From the NCBI RefSeq assembly GCF_000332295.1, contig NZ_KB235930.1, positions 372,895 to 436,894 of the forward strand: a stretch of DNA of 64,000 nt, written 5' to 3'. Source of the DNA: Fortiea contorta PCC 7126 (GTDB lineage Bacteria > Cyanobacteriota > Cyanobacteriia > Cyanobacteriales > Nostocaceae). Positions 18,777 to 28,425 of this stretch are shown here, piece by piece. Under the pieces are notes generated by a model. The model saw only the letters and a program-made list of their open reading frames with translations. It ran no database searches and was not told where the DNA came from. A program made the translations under genes and the position numbers. The stretch's first letter is position 1. The number at the start of each line of letters is the position of its first letter.

Positions 18777-19600
18777 TCAGCGCGGGTGAGACGAATTTGT
18801 GCTAGGGCAAAGATGGTGGGAATGATGCGACCATAGTTAGTGGCGATCGCTCTCCAGCCCAAATCTGCGAAAAACCATGCCCACATTACCGGCCCCACGA
18901 CTGCAAACATGCTGCGTACAGCCCCGTAACGAGCAGCACTCATCGTCATACCCCGTTGTGCCATTTGTAACGTTACATAACTTTGAAATTGAGTCGTAGC
19001 TACTTGTGAGCCGGCGATCGCTGTTTGTTTTGCAACTTGATAAGTGGCAAAATGTCCAGCAAATTGACGGGCGATTTGTTTTAAGACCATTGGCTGTATG
19101 ACTGAGGTGACAGCTAAAGCACTACCACCCTTGAAAATCAACCCCAAGGGGTCACGCTGCAAGAATAACGGTAATGGTTGTTGTAGTTCTGATTTAATCA
19201 AATGATTTTGGATGCGTACAGTTAATTTTTGCTTTTCCTGTTCAGGTAATTTTTTCCACACCTGTCCTAATAAATGCAAAAATACCTCTGCTTCTAAATC
19301 AACAGTCGCCAGCTGATGAGAATAGGGAATTTTTAAATACTTGCAAACTTGAACCAGTGCTTGTCGATACGTAACTTGATGGGTGCGCCCCCGCAATACC
19401 GTCATCCCATCAGCCGCCAAAAACCGGAAGCGATTTTCTAGTGCATCTAACCAAGCTCTGCGGTCTTGGCTTTGAACTTCGAGGGGTTCAGGCGTCTGAA
19501 CATAATCTAGGGGATTAAACTTGCGACTAAACAGAATTGCGGTTAAGTCTTGTAATTCTTCCTCACTGGCTAGCTCTAACGCCGCCCTTAGTTCGTCCAA
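18758..19600 (-). CDS. YaaW-like family protein
   Basis: A 280-residue protein resembling the E. coli YaaW group by overall layout. The N-terminus MDELRAALELASEEELQDLT is an amphipathic helix common at the start of this family. A helical middle (VEVFLHLLG-like segment around residues 105-135) and hydrophobic, glycine/alanine-rich C-terminal segments (GGSALAVTSVIQPMVL and AVVGPVMWAWFFADLGWRA) suggest membrane association. The biochemical role of the family is not known. It heads a two-gene unit with the overlapping O-antigen-ligase-like gene. The assignment is from recall of the fold pattern, so moderately certain. Confidence 0.6.
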   Translation of the reverse strand: MDELRAALELASEEELQDLTAILFSRKFNPLDYVQTPEPLEVQSQDRRAWLDALENRFRFLAADGMTVLRGRTHQVTYRQALVQVCKYLKIPYSHQLATVDLEAEVFLHLLGQVWKKLPEQEKQKLTVRIQNHLIKSELQQPLPLFLQRDPLGLIFKGGSALAVTSVIQPMVLKQIARQFAGHFATYQVAKQTAIAGSQVATTQFQSYVTLQMAQRGMTMSAARYGAVRSMFAVVGPVMWAWFFADLGWRAIATNYGRIIPTIFALAQIRLTRAECWEPA

Positions 19601-19740
19601 CTTCCCATCCTCCCGTGCTGCTTTCTGTACCTTATTCTACTATTAGCTTTTGACGGTCATTTGTTATTGCTGATTTTATTTCCCATCTCCTGATCCTGAT
19701 TGTGCTTTGATAATAACTAATCGTTAGGGACTATGAATTA

Positions 19741-20808
19741 ATGACGGATGTGGTGGTGATTGGTGCGGGGATGGCTGGTTTAGTCTGCGCCCAGCAGTTA
19801 ACTCAAGCAGGGTATGGGGTGCGGGTTGTGGAAAAGTCCCGTGGTTTGGGGGGACGAGTAGCTACACGCCGTTTACAAGGAACCTGTGCGGATCATGGAA
19901 CTTGTTACCTCAAGCCTGAAGGCGAATTGTTGGGGCGTTTTGTGGAATTGTTGGGCGATCGCCAAATTCTCAAAGTTTGGACGGATAAGGTTGATCAACT
20001 GACAGCAAACGGGACGATTGAGCGATCGCCAAGTTTGAGTCCTCGCTATGTGGCGCCGGAGGGAATGAGTGCGATCGCTAAATTTTTGGCTCAGGGTTTA
20101 GACATTTTGCTAAATCAGCGTGTTGTGGCGATTACTGCGACTCCAGAAAATAGTTGGCGTCTGACTTTAGAATCTAGCGATGAAGAAATCACTGCTCAAG
20201 CTTTAGTTGTGGCGATTCCTGCGCCCCAAGCTTTCATGTTGTTAGCACCGTTGGGTGAGAGTTTATTAGACGCAGAGTTTATCAGGTGTCTGGGTTCTGT
20301 AGAATTTTCTCCTTGTATCAGTGCGATCGCTGGATATCCTCCCACATCCTCACCGCTTCCTCAATGGCTTGCCTTAACTTTTACTGATCATACAGAAATC
20401 GCATGGATTGGTTTTGATAGCAGCAAGCGTCTTCACCCCCAACAACCACATTTTGTTTTGCAAAGTAACGCTAATTTTGCCAAACTTCACTTGGAGACTG
20501 AAGATTTACAACCAGTCGGACAATATTTATGGCAACGTGCAGCTCAGACTTTATCACTACCTTGGTTGGATTCTCCCAATTGGTTGCAAGTGCATCGCTG
20601 GCGCTATGCTTTCCCTACCATTCCTTGGAATGAAACCGTTTTAGCTGCGAAAACTCCATTACCTTTGGTGTGCTGTGGTGACTGGTGCGGAGGTAATCTC
20701 GTTGAAGGTGCGATGGTTTCTGGCTTGGCTGCTGCTACCGCAATTAATCAGCAACTACATAATTTAGCTCTCCCTAATGTTAATTTTTTCAACTTTTTTA
20801 CACAATAA
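19741..20808 (+). CDS. FAD-dependent oxidoreductase (renalase/amine-oxidase-like)
   Basis: A 355-residue flavoprotein. The N-terminus VVVIGAGMAGLVCAQQLTQA is a dinucleotide-binding Rossmann motif (GxGxxG at 8-13), followed by EKSRGLGGRVATRR, the second conserved FAD-contacting loop of the NAD(P)-binding/amine oxidase family. The C-terminus contains CCGDWCGGNLVEGAMVSGLA, the usual second FAD contact. The length (about 350) and Gly-Gly-Arg-Val segment fit the renalase-like branch common in cyanobacteria. Substrate unknown. It is divergently arranged from the YaaW-like gene and followed by 540 bp without genes. Confidence 0.85.
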   Translation: MTDVVVIGAGMAGLVCAQQLTQAGYGVRVVEKSRGLGGRVATRRLQGTCADHGTCYLKPEGELLGRFVELLGDRQILKVWTDKVDQLTANGTIERSPSLSPRYVAPEGMSAIAKFLAQGLDILLNQRVVAITATPENSWRLTLESSDEEITAQALVVAIPAPQAFMLLAPLGESLLDAEFIRCLGSVEFSPCISAIAGYPPTSSPLPQWLALTFTDHTEIAWIGFDSSKRLHPQQPHFVLQSNANFAKLHLETEDLQPVGQYLWQRAAQTLSLPWLDSPNWLQVHRWRYAFPTIPWNETVLAAKTPLPLVCCGDWCGGNLVEGAMVSGLAAATAINQQLHNLALPNVNFFNFFTQ

Positions 20809-21348
20809 TTTTAACCGTGAATAAACTTATTGCTCAGTGTAGTTGTTCATTATGGTTATAACTTACTTAAACATCAAGCTCAAAAACTAGTTTTCTAGGC
20901 TACACAAGTTAAAAAACAAAATAAGATAGCGAGCTAAAAAACTTCCTTTGTTAAGTAATGTAGATGACAAAGCAATTTTCATTTCATGAAATTTTTTAGT
21001 ATTAAGTTTTGGCGTATAAAATTGATCCCTTAATGTTTTTACTGCGTTTTGTGTATTTTTTGGCTAACAAGATAGAAGTTTGAAATAATTAATATGATGG
21101 GGATCAAAAATCGCTTGGTTGCTAATCTATAAATTACTGTTGGCAAAAATAGCGATTTTGCTCAGTACAAAGGTTAACTAAAACAACCGACATCAAATGT
21201 TTGATTTTTCCCGATATTCTCAGTTAGGTTCTGGGTTAGTATATCTCTTTATTCAATAAATTCTAACTGTTTGTCACAATGAGTTTGGCGTCTCAAAAAC
21301 TGTTTTTTACACACATTAATGTCTGCATAAAAAAGGAGATAAGAACCT
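20809..21348. other. Gene-free region upstream of ComFB-like gene
   Basis: 540 bp of AT-rich sequence without supported genes. A small inverted repeat GCAAAA/TTTTGC lies near 21141-21160 and an ATTTCATGAAAT palindrome near 20980-20995. The strong Shine-Dalgarno AGGAGA at about 21333-21338 serves the downstream gene, whose promoter should be in this stretch; no box was assigned. Confidence 0.55.
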
Positions 21349-21726
21349 ATGAAGACAGTAGTCAAATTAACCCAACAATCCGTCATCGGCGAGATTGAAA
21401 GTGTGTTAGATACATATCCATACCATCCTTATCAACAAGCTTTTGCGATTCCCGATTTGCGCCAAGAGCTAATTTCTTTCGTTCTCAGTCGCATTCCTTG
21501 TCTTTACTACACGATGACTGAGGTGCAAATTTCCCAGACCGAAATTGAGCCAGATTTTTTGCTCAATTCCAAATTACCTCGTAGTCCGTTAGAACAGCAA
21601 CTACACGTCCAAAATCTGATTCACCAAGGTATTTATTCTATCTTTCAAGCTAAGTCTGATTGGATTAGTCATCACCTTTGCGAAGCAGTTCAACCGGGTA
21701 GCGAACCATCTCACTGGTTTGGTTAG
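21349..21726 (+). CDS. Probable ComFB-like (late competence development) family protein
   Basis: A 125-residue protein. The segment ELISFVLSRIPCLYYTMTE corresponds to the most conserved ComFB feature, a helix of the form VVAYALNRLPPLYAT, and IGEIESVLDTYPYH resembles the helix preceding it. The C-terminus (IHQGIYSIFQAKSDWISHHL) is helical and hydrophilic. In cyanobacteria ComFB proteins have been linked to c-di-GMP sensing and competence or motility; whether this divergent member binds the nucleotide is not known. The start is fixed by AGGAGA ten bases upstream. A strong hairpin follows the stop. The family call rests on one motif and is therefore tentative. Confidence 0.55.
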   Translation: MKTVVKLTQQSVIGEIESVLDTYPYHPYQQAFAIPDLRQELISFVLSRIPCLYYTMTEVQISQTEIEPDFLLNSKLPRSPLEQQLHVQNLIHQGIYSIFQAKSDWISHHLCEAVQPGSEPSHWFG

Positions 21727-21730
21727 ATAA

Positions 21731-21784
21731 TAATTAAGAGTGAGGAATAAAAATAGTTCGGGTTTTTCCTCACTCTTTAATTAA
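21731..21784. terminator. Strong bidirectional terminator between convergent genes
   Basis: A nearly perfect inverted repeat of about 17 bp (TAATTAAGAGTGAGGAA with TTCCTCACTCTTTAATTA, one bulged A) separated by a 16-nt loop, located just after the ComFB-like stop and before the DUF3140 stop. The T-rich right edge and A-rich left edge would allow termination in both directions. Confidence 0.8.
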
Positions 21785-21809
21785 TTGAATTGGCGTGCAA
21801 TTGCGATTT

Positions 21810-22145
21810 TTATTTAACTTTTAGTGGGTCATGTCCCCAATTCATTAATGAATAGCGCCAGCGCGTATGTTCAACATCACCTTGAGGCTGTTGTGCTGAG
21901 TGACGATGGATGTAACTAACGACTTTTTTCATATGTGATAAATCATCATCAGTGTAGCTATCTGGTTTTTTTCTCAGCAAATCGATGATGCGTTTACCTG
22001 ATTTGTGTCCTATTGATTCGTGATCATTTTCCTTTTGTCCAACAGATTGAGATTCCTCTGTTTGTAACCAAGATTCTAGTTCTTTTGGTTCCATATTAAC
22101 TGAGGAATGAAATTCATCTATTAATGATTTAACATCTTTGCTCAT
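21810..22145 (-). CDS. DUF3140 family protein
   Basis: A 111-residue soluble protein that matches the DUF3140 pattern I know: NMEPKELESWLQTEES, then SIGHKSGKRIIDLL, then HMKKVVSYIHRHSAQQP and a closing RYSLMNWGHDPLK. Such proteins occur next to DNA-binding or stress genes in bacteria and the related fungal proteins are annotated as DNA-binding, but biochemical proof is lacking. The gene follows the HVA1-like gene with a gap of only 9 bp, so they form a two-gene unit, and homologous pairs of this kind are frequent in other bacteria to my knowledge. Confidence 0.8.
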   Translation of the reverse strand: MSKDVKSLIDEFHSSVNMEPKELESWLQTEESQSVGQKENDHESIGHKSGKRIIDLLRKKPDSYTDDDLSHMKKVVSYIHRHSAQQPQGDVEHTRWRYSLMNWGHDPLKVK

Positions 22146-22154
22146 AATCTGAGA

Positions 22155-22370
22155 TTACTCCTCAATCTTTTCCAAAGCATCAGGTTTATGAGCAGCTTCT
22201 TTACCTGTTTTTTCGCTTTTAACTAAATACTCCGGATTGTCTTTTGAAGCAGCAACTTGATGTCCTTTAATTTCTGTGGGTGAGGTCAAAGTTTTTTCAA
22301 CTTCACCAGTGGTTTCACCTTGTGATGTGTTCCACTTCACTTTGTCACCTTTGTTGAATTTTTCAGCCAC
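22155..22370 (-). CDS. HVA1/DUF2945 Tudor-like small protein
   Basis: A 71-residue protein of the hypervirulence-associated TUDOR domain (DUF2945) family: FNKGDKVKWNTSQGETTGEV, then GHQVAASKDNPEYLVKSE and KTGKEAAHKPDAL. The family forms a small SH3-like barrel; the function in bacteria is unknown. It is the first gene of a pair with DUF3140. The ATG at 22370 is preceded by purine-rich sequence suitable for ribosome binding. Its length and motif order match the family completely. Confidence 0.85.
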   Translation of the reverse strand: MAEKFNKGDKVKWNTSQGETTGEVEKTLTSPTEIKGHQVAASKDNPEYLVKSEKTGKEAAHKPDALEKIEE

Positions 22371-22497
22371 GAGTTTTCCTGTTTGTTGTTTTATACCAGT
22401 ACATTATCTTGGCTGTGTGAGTGTAATTAATCAGTCGAGCGATAGAAAAATTAGCAAGATAAGCTATCACTAGCGGCTCATGTCAAAAATTTGGTGA

Positions 22498-22557
22498 GCT
22501 TCGTAGTAAGCACTTTAGTGCTTTAGAGATTGAGAATAAAGTCCTTACTACGAAAAG
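22498..22557. repeat. Short palindromic intergenic repeat (GTAGTAAG type)
   Basis: A 60-bp element with terminal inverted repeats: TCGTAGTAAG at 22501-22510 and CTTACTACGA at 22544-22553, extended by GCT/AGC at the outer ends. Inside are the related words CACTTTAGTGCTTTA and TAAAGTC. Elements of this form are widespread between genes of filamentous cyanobacteria. It lies between the HVA1-like gene and the small hypothetical gene. Confidence 0.65.
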
Positions 22558-22576
22558 CGAGCGCTTAATTTATCCG

Positions 22577-22864
22577 TTAATAATCTGTTTCAGTTGGAAC
22601 TGATTGCAGAGCTAAAAGTCTCCCTTGAATTAGCTCATATCCGTCCTCAATTAACCACCATTTTGCTTCATCATAATTATTGCAAGAAAAGACAATTTTA
22701 TATCCTTGAGCCGGGTCATAAACATGACAATTTTCTTGAGTGTCACATAGTAATAGCAGAATGTAAGGTGGTGATAATATTGAGTCTATCCATACTTCCG
22801 TAAAGTTCCAATTATTTTTGACAAAATCTTTGGTGGTGGACGATTGATTATTGGTATTATGCAT
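22577..22864 (-). CDS. Small conserved hypothetical protein
   Basis: A 95-residue protein without a family I can name. The core reads WNFTEVWIDSILSPPYILLLLC, then YDPAQGYKIVFSCNNYDEAKWWLIEDGYEL, which looks like a compact alpha/beta fold. The regular alternation and the Trp-Trp pair suggest a real protein rather than a chance frame. It lies alone between two repeat-containing intergenic regions and has no signal peptide. Confidence 0.55.
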   Translation of the reverse strand: MHNTNNQSSTTKDFVKNNWNFTEVWIDSILSPPYILLLLCDTQENCHVYDPAQGYKIVFSCNNYDEAKWWLIEDGYELIQGRLLALQSVPTETDY

Positions 22865-23535
22865 TGTTTTTTATTGTTCCATAGTATGAGCGATCGCTCT
22901 GTTATTCAAAAGAGCGATCGCTTTGATATTTTGATAGTAGTTGACAACTGATCACAGTATATTTGAAATTGTCAACTTACGAATTACTTGTACATTTGCT
23001 GGGTTCTAGTTTTTTTGTGTGTCATTAGTAATTAAACAAGTGTCTCACCCACCATCACAGTTGTCATCAAATCAAGTATAATTAGATACGTTTCATCTTC
23101 ATGAGTAAGAAAATTTTTAATGGCGATCGCTTCTAAGTTAAAATTACCTATCTATAGCGTTTCTCGTTTTATGATGGTACATTTCGTTGAGGTTAAGGGC
23201 TAGGAATTAGAGGCTAGAGACTAGCTAACGTGTGCCTTATGTAATTGAAATTCTATTGCTATTCACAAATTTAAATACAAAAACGACTTGAGCAATCCGT
23301 CGCCCGTGCAACTTCTATAAAATTACTGTTGTCAATTATGCTACTTATAGAGTTATTATTTTGAGATCATAGGATACTTAAGCAGTCGTGTATCTAACCT
23401 ACACATCGTTGTATCGAGGATGAATAAAATCAAAATTCCGGAGTTTAGATATTAAATTTCGACTCTCGATACTACAAAAATTACCAGCTATTAGCTTATC
23501 TCAATCACTCCTGAAATATTCTTTAGGTAAAATGA
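22865..23535. other. Gene-free region with paired HIP1 octamers
   Basis: About 670 bp without supported genes. Two HIP1 palindromes (AGCGATCGCT at 22889-22898 and 22913-22922) lie 14 bp apart and can form either two small cruciforms or one combined stem. A third HIP1 copy is near 23125. The upstream region of the bestrophin-like gene is included; no promoter was assigned. Confidence 0.55.
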
Positions 23536-24456
23536 ATGATCACAGAAAGAGGTCAATGGTTTCAAACAGCTATACAAATTAAAGGCTCAGTACTATCAGC
23601 AATATATCAACGGGTTTTGTGGTGTGGAAGTTTTGGTGTATTTGTTTCCCTACTGCACTTTTTAAAATTACCTGTTTCTCAACCTATTTTAGGAAGTGTA
23701 ATTCCCAGTATTGTTTTAGGTTTACTATTAGTTTTCCGAACCAACACAGCGTATGAAAGATTTTGGGAAGGAAGAAAATGTTGGGGTTCTATAGTCAATA
23801 ATGTCCGCAACTTAGCCAGACAAATCTGGGTATCTGTTGATGAAATTAGCCCAGAAGATAGAGAAGACAAAATTCAAGCACTGCGTTTATTAGTAGCGTT
23901 TGCTGTCACCACCAAATTGCACTTGCGAGGAGAATCGGTAGATAGTGAAGTAGAGGAATTAGTTCCCACCACTATGTATTTAAAACTCAAAACTATGAAT
24001 AACCCTCCTCTAGAAGTAGCTTTCTGGATTGGAGATTATTTGAATTTGCAGCACAATCGCGGCTATTTAAATGTTTATCAATTAACAGCTATACAAGAAT
24101 TATTGAATAATTTGGTAGATAATTTAGGTTCTTGCGAGAGAATTTTAAGAACACCAATGCCTCTAGCATATGCTATTCATTTGAAGCAATTGTTATTATT
24201 ATATTGTATTTTATTGCCCTTTCAAATGGTGCAAAGTTTAGGTTGGTGGACAGGTTTGATTGTGGCGTTAGTAAGTTTTACTTTATTCGGCATTGAAGCC
24301 ATTGGGCTAGAAATAGAAAATCCTTTCGGTTATGATGCCAATGATTTACCCTTGGATGCAATTTGTAACACAATGAAGTGTAATATTGAGGATTTAATCA
24401 GTCTTAATCCTAGTGTTAAATATGCAAATACAAAACATCAAATTAATCAATTTTAG
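23536..24456 (+). CDS. Bestrophin-like (UPF0187) anion channel family protein
   Basis: A 306-residue integral membrane protein of the bestrophin/RFP-TM family. The hallmark region is near residues 50-95: GLLLVFRTNTAYERFWEGRK followed by WGSIVNNVRNLARQIW. Another pair of hydrophobic segments lies at about 215-255 (QLLLLYCILLPFQMV, GWWTGLIVALVSFTLFGIEA) and ends with IGLEIENPFGYDANDLPLD, also diagnostic. Cyanobacterial members have been connected with bicarbonate or chloride passage, and thylakoid bestrophin homologues with ion balance; which applies here is not shown. Start chosen at ATG 23536, where MITERGQWF agrees with family starts. Confidence 0.88.
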   Translation: MITERGQWFQTAIQIKGSVLSAIYQRVLWCGSFGVFVSLLHFLKLPVSQPILGSVIPSIVLGLLLVFRTNTAYERFWEGRKCWGSIVNNVRNLARQIWVSVDEISPEDREDKIQALRLLVAFAVTTKLHLRGESVDSEVEELVPTTMYLKLKTMNNPPLEVAFWIGDYLNLQHNRGYLNVYQLTAIQELLNNLVDNLGSCERILRTPMPLAYAIHLKQLLLLYCILLPFQMVQSLGWWTGLIVALVSFTLFGIEAIGLEIENPFGYDANDLPLDAICNTMKCNIEDLISLNPSVKYANTKHQINQF

Positions 24457-24971
24457 AAATAATTTTTCTAATCAATCATGAACATATATTGAAAGTAACG
24501 CCAGATTATTTTCCATAACTGCACCCGTAGCGTAATTATCACCGCTACTTGTCTAGTGATAAAAAGCGCTCTGCTGCTGAACCCAGAGGTGCGGATTTCC
24601 ACACTTTTCTATTGTGCAAGTATTTGTATTTTTTCACCAAGAACTCCCCAGCGCTAGCGCCGAGATGAGTTGTTCATAATTCTTGATAAAAAATCAACAA
24701 AGGAGCCATCATAACTGAATACTAGTTATATTATTCCATTATTCGGGCAGATTTTTTTGCTCATCGCAAAATGGAGCTTCCTTAGACGCACCAACCATCG
24801 TCAATGTTATCCTAGTCTTGCAACTGGCTCCTTTAGCTAATCTTTCCGTCTTTGTTATCTGAATGACGATTACTATACCATTGAGGGGTTTTCAACCCAC
24901 AGCCCAACGCTAAAGGTAGTCTCGCCCAATCATAATAAATATATAAGACACACTTAGGAGAAGAGTAACGC
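24457..24971. other. Gene-free region upstream of dnaK
   Basis: 515 bp without a gene. A small stem GTAGCG/CGCTAC lies at about 24530-24552. I looked for the CIRCE heat-shock operator (TTAGCACTC-N9-GAGTGCTAA) and did not find it, so HrcA control of dnaK from this region is not supported. A purine-rich AGGAGAAGAG lies directly before the dnaK start. Confidence 0.55.
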
Positions 24972-27155
24972 ATGGGCAAGGTAGTCGGCATCGACTTGGG
25001 TACAACCAACTCAGTAGTCGCCGTAATGGAGGGTGGCAAGCCGGTGGTGATTGCCAATGCAGAAGGAATGCGGACAACCCCCTCCGTTGTTGGCTTCAGC
25101 AAGGAAGGCGAAAGGGTGGTTGGGCAAATGGCACGACGACAAACCGTCCTTAACCCGCAAAATACCTTTTTTGCAGTTAAACGCTTCATTGGGCGGAAAT
25201 ATAGTGAACTCAGCCCAGAGTCAAAGCGCGTACCCTACACCATCCGCAAAGACGAAATCGGTAATATTAAAATTCCCTGTCCCCGTCTGAGTAAGGATTT
25301 TTCTCCTGAAGAAATTTCTGCAATGGTGCTGAAGAAATTGGCTGATGACGCCAGTCGCTATTTGGGCGAACCAGTGACAGGGGCAGTGATTACGGTTCCT
25401 GCTTATTTTAACGATTCTCAACGCCAAGCAACCCGCGACGCTGGCAGAATTGCCGGGTTAGAAGTGTTGCGGATTCTGAATGAACCGACCGCTGCGTCTT
25501 TGGCTTATGGATTAGATAGAGGCGATACGGAAACTATTTTGGTATTCGATTTAGGTGGTGGCACCTTTGACGTGTCGATTCTAGAAGTTGGTGATGGCGT
25601 ATTTGAGGTAAAAGCCACTAGTGGAGATACGCAATTAGGCGGTAATGATTTTGACAGAAAAATTGTTGATTGGTTAGCAGAGCAATTTTTAGAGACAGAA
25701 GAAGTAGATTTAAGACGCGATCGCCAAGCTCTACAACGTTTAATGGAAGCAGCAGAAAAGGCTAAAATTGAACTTTCTGCGGTCAGCGTCACCGATATTA
25801 ATTTACCCTTCATCACCGCGACGGCAGATGGGCCGAAACATCTAGAAACTCGCCTGACTCGCGCCCAATTTGAAGGTTTGTGTGGTGATTTAGTCGGGCG
25901 GTTACGCGCACCTGTGAAACGAGCGCTGAAAGATTCTGGACTCTCACCCGCAGACATTGAAGAGGTCGTGTTAGTCGGCGGTTCTACACGTATCCCGATG
26001 GTAAAACAACTGGTGCGCGACTTAATCGGTGACGAACCCAGCGAAAACGTCAATCCTGATGAAGTGGTAGCAGTAGGTGCCGCAATTCAAGCCGGGATTT
26101 TGGCGGGTGAACTCAAAGACGTGCTGTTATTGGATGTGACGCCTTTATCTGTGGGGTTAGAAACCATCGGCGGCTTGATGAAAAAACTCATTCCCCGCAA
26201 TACTACTATCCCAGTCCGCCGTTCCGATATTTTTTCCACTTCCGAAAATAACCAAAACACTGTGGAAATTCACGTAGTCCAGGGCGAGCGGGAAATGGCG
26301 GTGAACAACAAATCCCTAGGGCGTTTCAAGCTATATGGCATTCCCCCAGCACCACGAGGTATCCCCCAAATTCAAGTATCATTTGATGTGGATGCCAACG
26401 GGATTTTACAGGTAACAGCCCTGGATAGAACCACTGGCAGAGAACAGAGTATCACCATTCAAGGCGCTTCGACTTTGAGTGAGGGTGAAGTGAATCGGAT
26501 GATTCAAGAAGCCCAGAAATATGCTGAGGTTGACCGAGAACGCAAAGAACGGGTTGAAAAACGCACTCGCTCAGAAGCATTAATCTTGCAAGCAGAACGC
26601 CAACTGCGAGAAGTGGCGCTGGAATTTGGAATGCAATTCGCTCGTAACCGTCGCCAAAGAATTGATAATATTTCGCGGGAATTGCGGGATAGTCTCAAAG
26701 AAAACGACGATCGCGGTATTGACCAAGCCTACGCCGACCTGCAAGATGCTTTATATGAGCTAAATCGGGAAGTCCGCCAGTATTATGCTGAGGACGAAGA
26801 TGATGACTTGTTTGGAACTATTAAAGAAATCTTTACTGGTGGTGACAAGGAACGAGAACGAGATTACCCCAAAGAAACCTATCGAGAACGCGATACCTAC
26901 GGCAGAGATTATGGTAGGGACGCCAACAGAGATTATGGCAGAGACTCTAACAGAGATTACGGTAGAGACTCTAACAGAGATTACGGTAGAGACTCTAACA
27001 GAGATTATGGTAGAGACTCTAACAGAGATTATGGTAGAGACTCTAACAGAGATTACGGCAGAGATAGCCGCTCATCTCCCTCTGATAATCGTTCTTCCCG
27101 CCGAGAACGCCCTAGTTACCAGGACAACTGGGATGATGATGACGATTGGTTGTAA
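24972..27155 (+). CDS. dnaK: Hsp70 chaperone DnaK with repeat-bearing C-terminal tail (probably DnaK3 type)
   Basis: A 727-residue Hsp70. The ATPase domain (1 to about 380) starts [20 protein letters not shown] and contains [17 protein letters not shown] and [13 protein letters not shown]; the linker [19 protein letters not shown] and substrate-binding domain follow (about 380-540), then a helical lid. From residue 625 the tail is charged and low complexity and includes six exact copies of NRDYGRDS at 652-699. It does not end with the usual EEVD-like or Glu/Asp cap but [10 protein letters not shown]. Cyanobacteria have several DnaKs; the long tail and the adjacent dnaJ without zinc finger resemble the thylakoid-associated DnaK3-DnaJ pair (sll1932/sll1933 in Synechocystis), which is inference from layout. 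It needs a J-protein and GrpE to cycle. Confidence 0.95.
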   Translation: MGKVVGIDLGTTNSVVAVMEGGKPVVIANAEGMRTTPSVVGFSKEGERVVGQMARRQTVLNPQNTFFAVKRFIGRKYSELSPESKRVPYTIRKDEIGNIKIPCPRLSKDFSPEEISAMVLKKLADDASRYLGEPVTGAVITVPAYFNDSQRQATRDAGRIAGLEVLRILNEPTAASLAYGLDRGDTETILVFDLGGGTFDVSILEVGDGVFEVKATSGDTQLGGNDFDRKIVDWLAEQFLETEEVDLRRDRQALQRLMEAAEKAKIELSAVSVTDINLPFITATADGPKHLETRLTRAQFEGLCGDLVGRLRAPVKRALKDSGLSPADIEEVVLVGGSTRIPMVKQLVRDLIGDEPSENVNPDEVVAVGAAIQAGILAGELKDVLLLDVTPLSVGLETIGGLMKKLIPRNTTIPVRRSDIFSTSENNQNTVEIHVVQGEREMAVNNKSLGRFKLYGIPPAPRGIPQIQVSFDVDANGILQVTALDRTTGREQSITIQGASTLSEGEVNRMIQEAQKYAEVDRERKERVEKRTRSEALILQAERQLREVALEFGMQFARNRRQRIDNISRELRDSLKENDDRGIDQAYADLQDALYELNREVRQYYAEDEDDDLFGTIKEIFTGGDKERERDYPKETYRERDTYGRDYGRDANRDYGRDSNRDYGRDSNRDYGRDSNRDYGRDSNRDYGRDSNRDYGRDSRSSPSDNRSSRRERPSYQDNWDDDDDWL
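26925..27068 (+). repeat. 24-bp tandem repeat inside dnaK (NRDYGRDS x6)
   Basis: Six in-frame 24-bp units, nearly identical, each encoding NRDYGRDS. Differences between units are synonymous (GATTAT/GATTAC, GGTAGA/GGCAGA). The array is preceded by a degenerate unit (YGRDA). The near identity at DNA level indicates recent expansion by slippage or unequal exchange. Confidence 0.95.
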
Positions 27156-27429
27156 TTCTCTTGACAAGAAAGCATAGGTATAGTAATCCAAAATCAGAAA
27201 TGCTATTGACAGGGAATTCGGATTTGGCAATTACAGCAGGTAATAGGTAATTGGTGAGTTGATGAGGCTGAGGCAAATAAACAGGCTGAAGTACGAAGGA
27301 TGAAATAAAGTCAGCTTTTGGGCGTTTTATCGCGGACGGTTAATTTGCGGCGTGGCGTACTAAAGTTGACTTGATGCCATTAAGAATCTCTGTAACAAAA
27401 TCTAAAATCTAAAATTTAAATAACTGACT

Positions 27430-28425
27430 ATGCAAAATTTGCAGAATTTTCGAGATTATTACGAGATTTTGGGAGTAACGAAGGAATCCACCAGTGAGGA
27501 AATTAAAAAGGTTTATCGGCGGTTAGCAAGGCAATATCACCCTGATCTTAATCCAGGAAACAAGGAAGCCGAAGAAAAATTTAAGGACATCGGCGAGGCG
27601 TATGAGGTATTGTCTGATCCAGCTAAAAGATCGCAGTATGACCAATTTAGCCGCTATTGGAAGCAAAAAGGCTTTGCTAACAAACAGACCCCAAAAGGCA
27701 AAACCTGGGATAATCGCTCTAACAGTCGCAATGGCACCTCAGAAGTAGATCCTAGTCAATTTGCTGATTTTGAAAGCTTTATTAACCAAGTCATTGGTGT
27801 AGGTAGTAACAAAAACCCCAAGAATGCGGGTAACACCACCACCAGCGACCCATTTCGTACCCCCAAAAGCCGAGTTGAATACACAGTTCCCCCAACTCAA
27901 CCGCGTCCCACACGCCGGGATATCGAAGCCAGATTGACTTTACCATTAGAAAAAGCTTATCAAGGTGGTAATGAAAGGATTCGTTTAGAAGATGGGCGAT
28001 CGCTAGAAGTTAGTATGCCCCCAGGTATGGTTACAGGTCAAACAATTCGACTGCGAAACCAGGGTATCGGTGGCGGCGATTTATACCTAAAAATTACCGT
28101 AGAGCCGCATTCTTTATTTAAGCTTGAAGGCGCAAATATATTCTGTCAAGTACCAGTCACACCCTCGGAAGCAGTCTTAGGAGGACAGGTAGAAGCGCCA
28201 ACCCTTGATGGACTGGTGAAAATGTCCATTCCTCCCGGAGTCAGAACCGGACAAAGATTCCGCTTGGCGAATAAAGGGTATCCCGTGGAAAATGGTAAAC
28301 GCGGCGACCAATTGGTAGAGATTCAGATAGTGACGCCGAAAAAAATTAGTCCTGAAGAACAGGAACTCTACGAAAAGTTACGACAAATTGAAACCTTCAA
28401 ACCCCGTGCTGATTTATTGAGTTAG
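27430..28425 (+). CDS. dnaJ: J-domain co-chaperone, type II (no zinc finger)
   Basis: A 331-residue Hsp40. The J-domain occupies residues 8-72 with the catalytic HPD at 37-39 (QYHPDLNPG) and the helix IV end [17 protein letters not shown] Gly/Asn-rich linker (about 75-150) follows, then two DnaJ C-terminal beta domains (about 160-325) with [17 protein letters not shown] and [18 protein letters not shown]. The CxxCxGxG zinc finger of type I DnaJ is absent. It stimulates the ATPase of the DnaK encoded 274 bp upstream in the same direction. The stop codon overlaps the stop of a convergent toxin remnant by two bases. Confidence 0.92.
   Translation: MQNLQNFRDYYEILGVTKESTSEEIKKVYRRLARQYHPDLNPGNKEAEEKFKDIGEAYEVLSDPAKRSQYDQFSRYWKQKGFANKQTPKGKTWDNRSNSRNGTSEVDPSQFADFESFINQVIGVGSNKNPKNAGNTTTSDPFRTPKSRVEYTVPPTQPRPTRRDIEARLTLPLEKAYQGGNERIRLEDGRSLEVSMPPGMVTGQTIRLRNQGIGGGDLYLKITVEPHSLFKLEGANIFCQVPVTPSEAVLGGQVEAPTLDGLVKMSIPPGVRTGQRFRLANKGYPVENGKRGDQLVEIQIVTPKKISPEEQELYEKLRQIETFKPRADLLS

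Noticed and set aside
24457-24971. CIRCE operator before dnaK
   Set aside because: No TTAGCACTC or GAGTGCTAA half-site is present.
25505-26053. 182-codon frame antisense to dnaK
   Set aside because: Serine/arginine-rich shadow of a strongly conserved reading frame.
26925-27068. Possible CRISPR array
   Set aside because: The 24-bp repeats are directly adjacent with no unique spacers and are in frame in dnaK.
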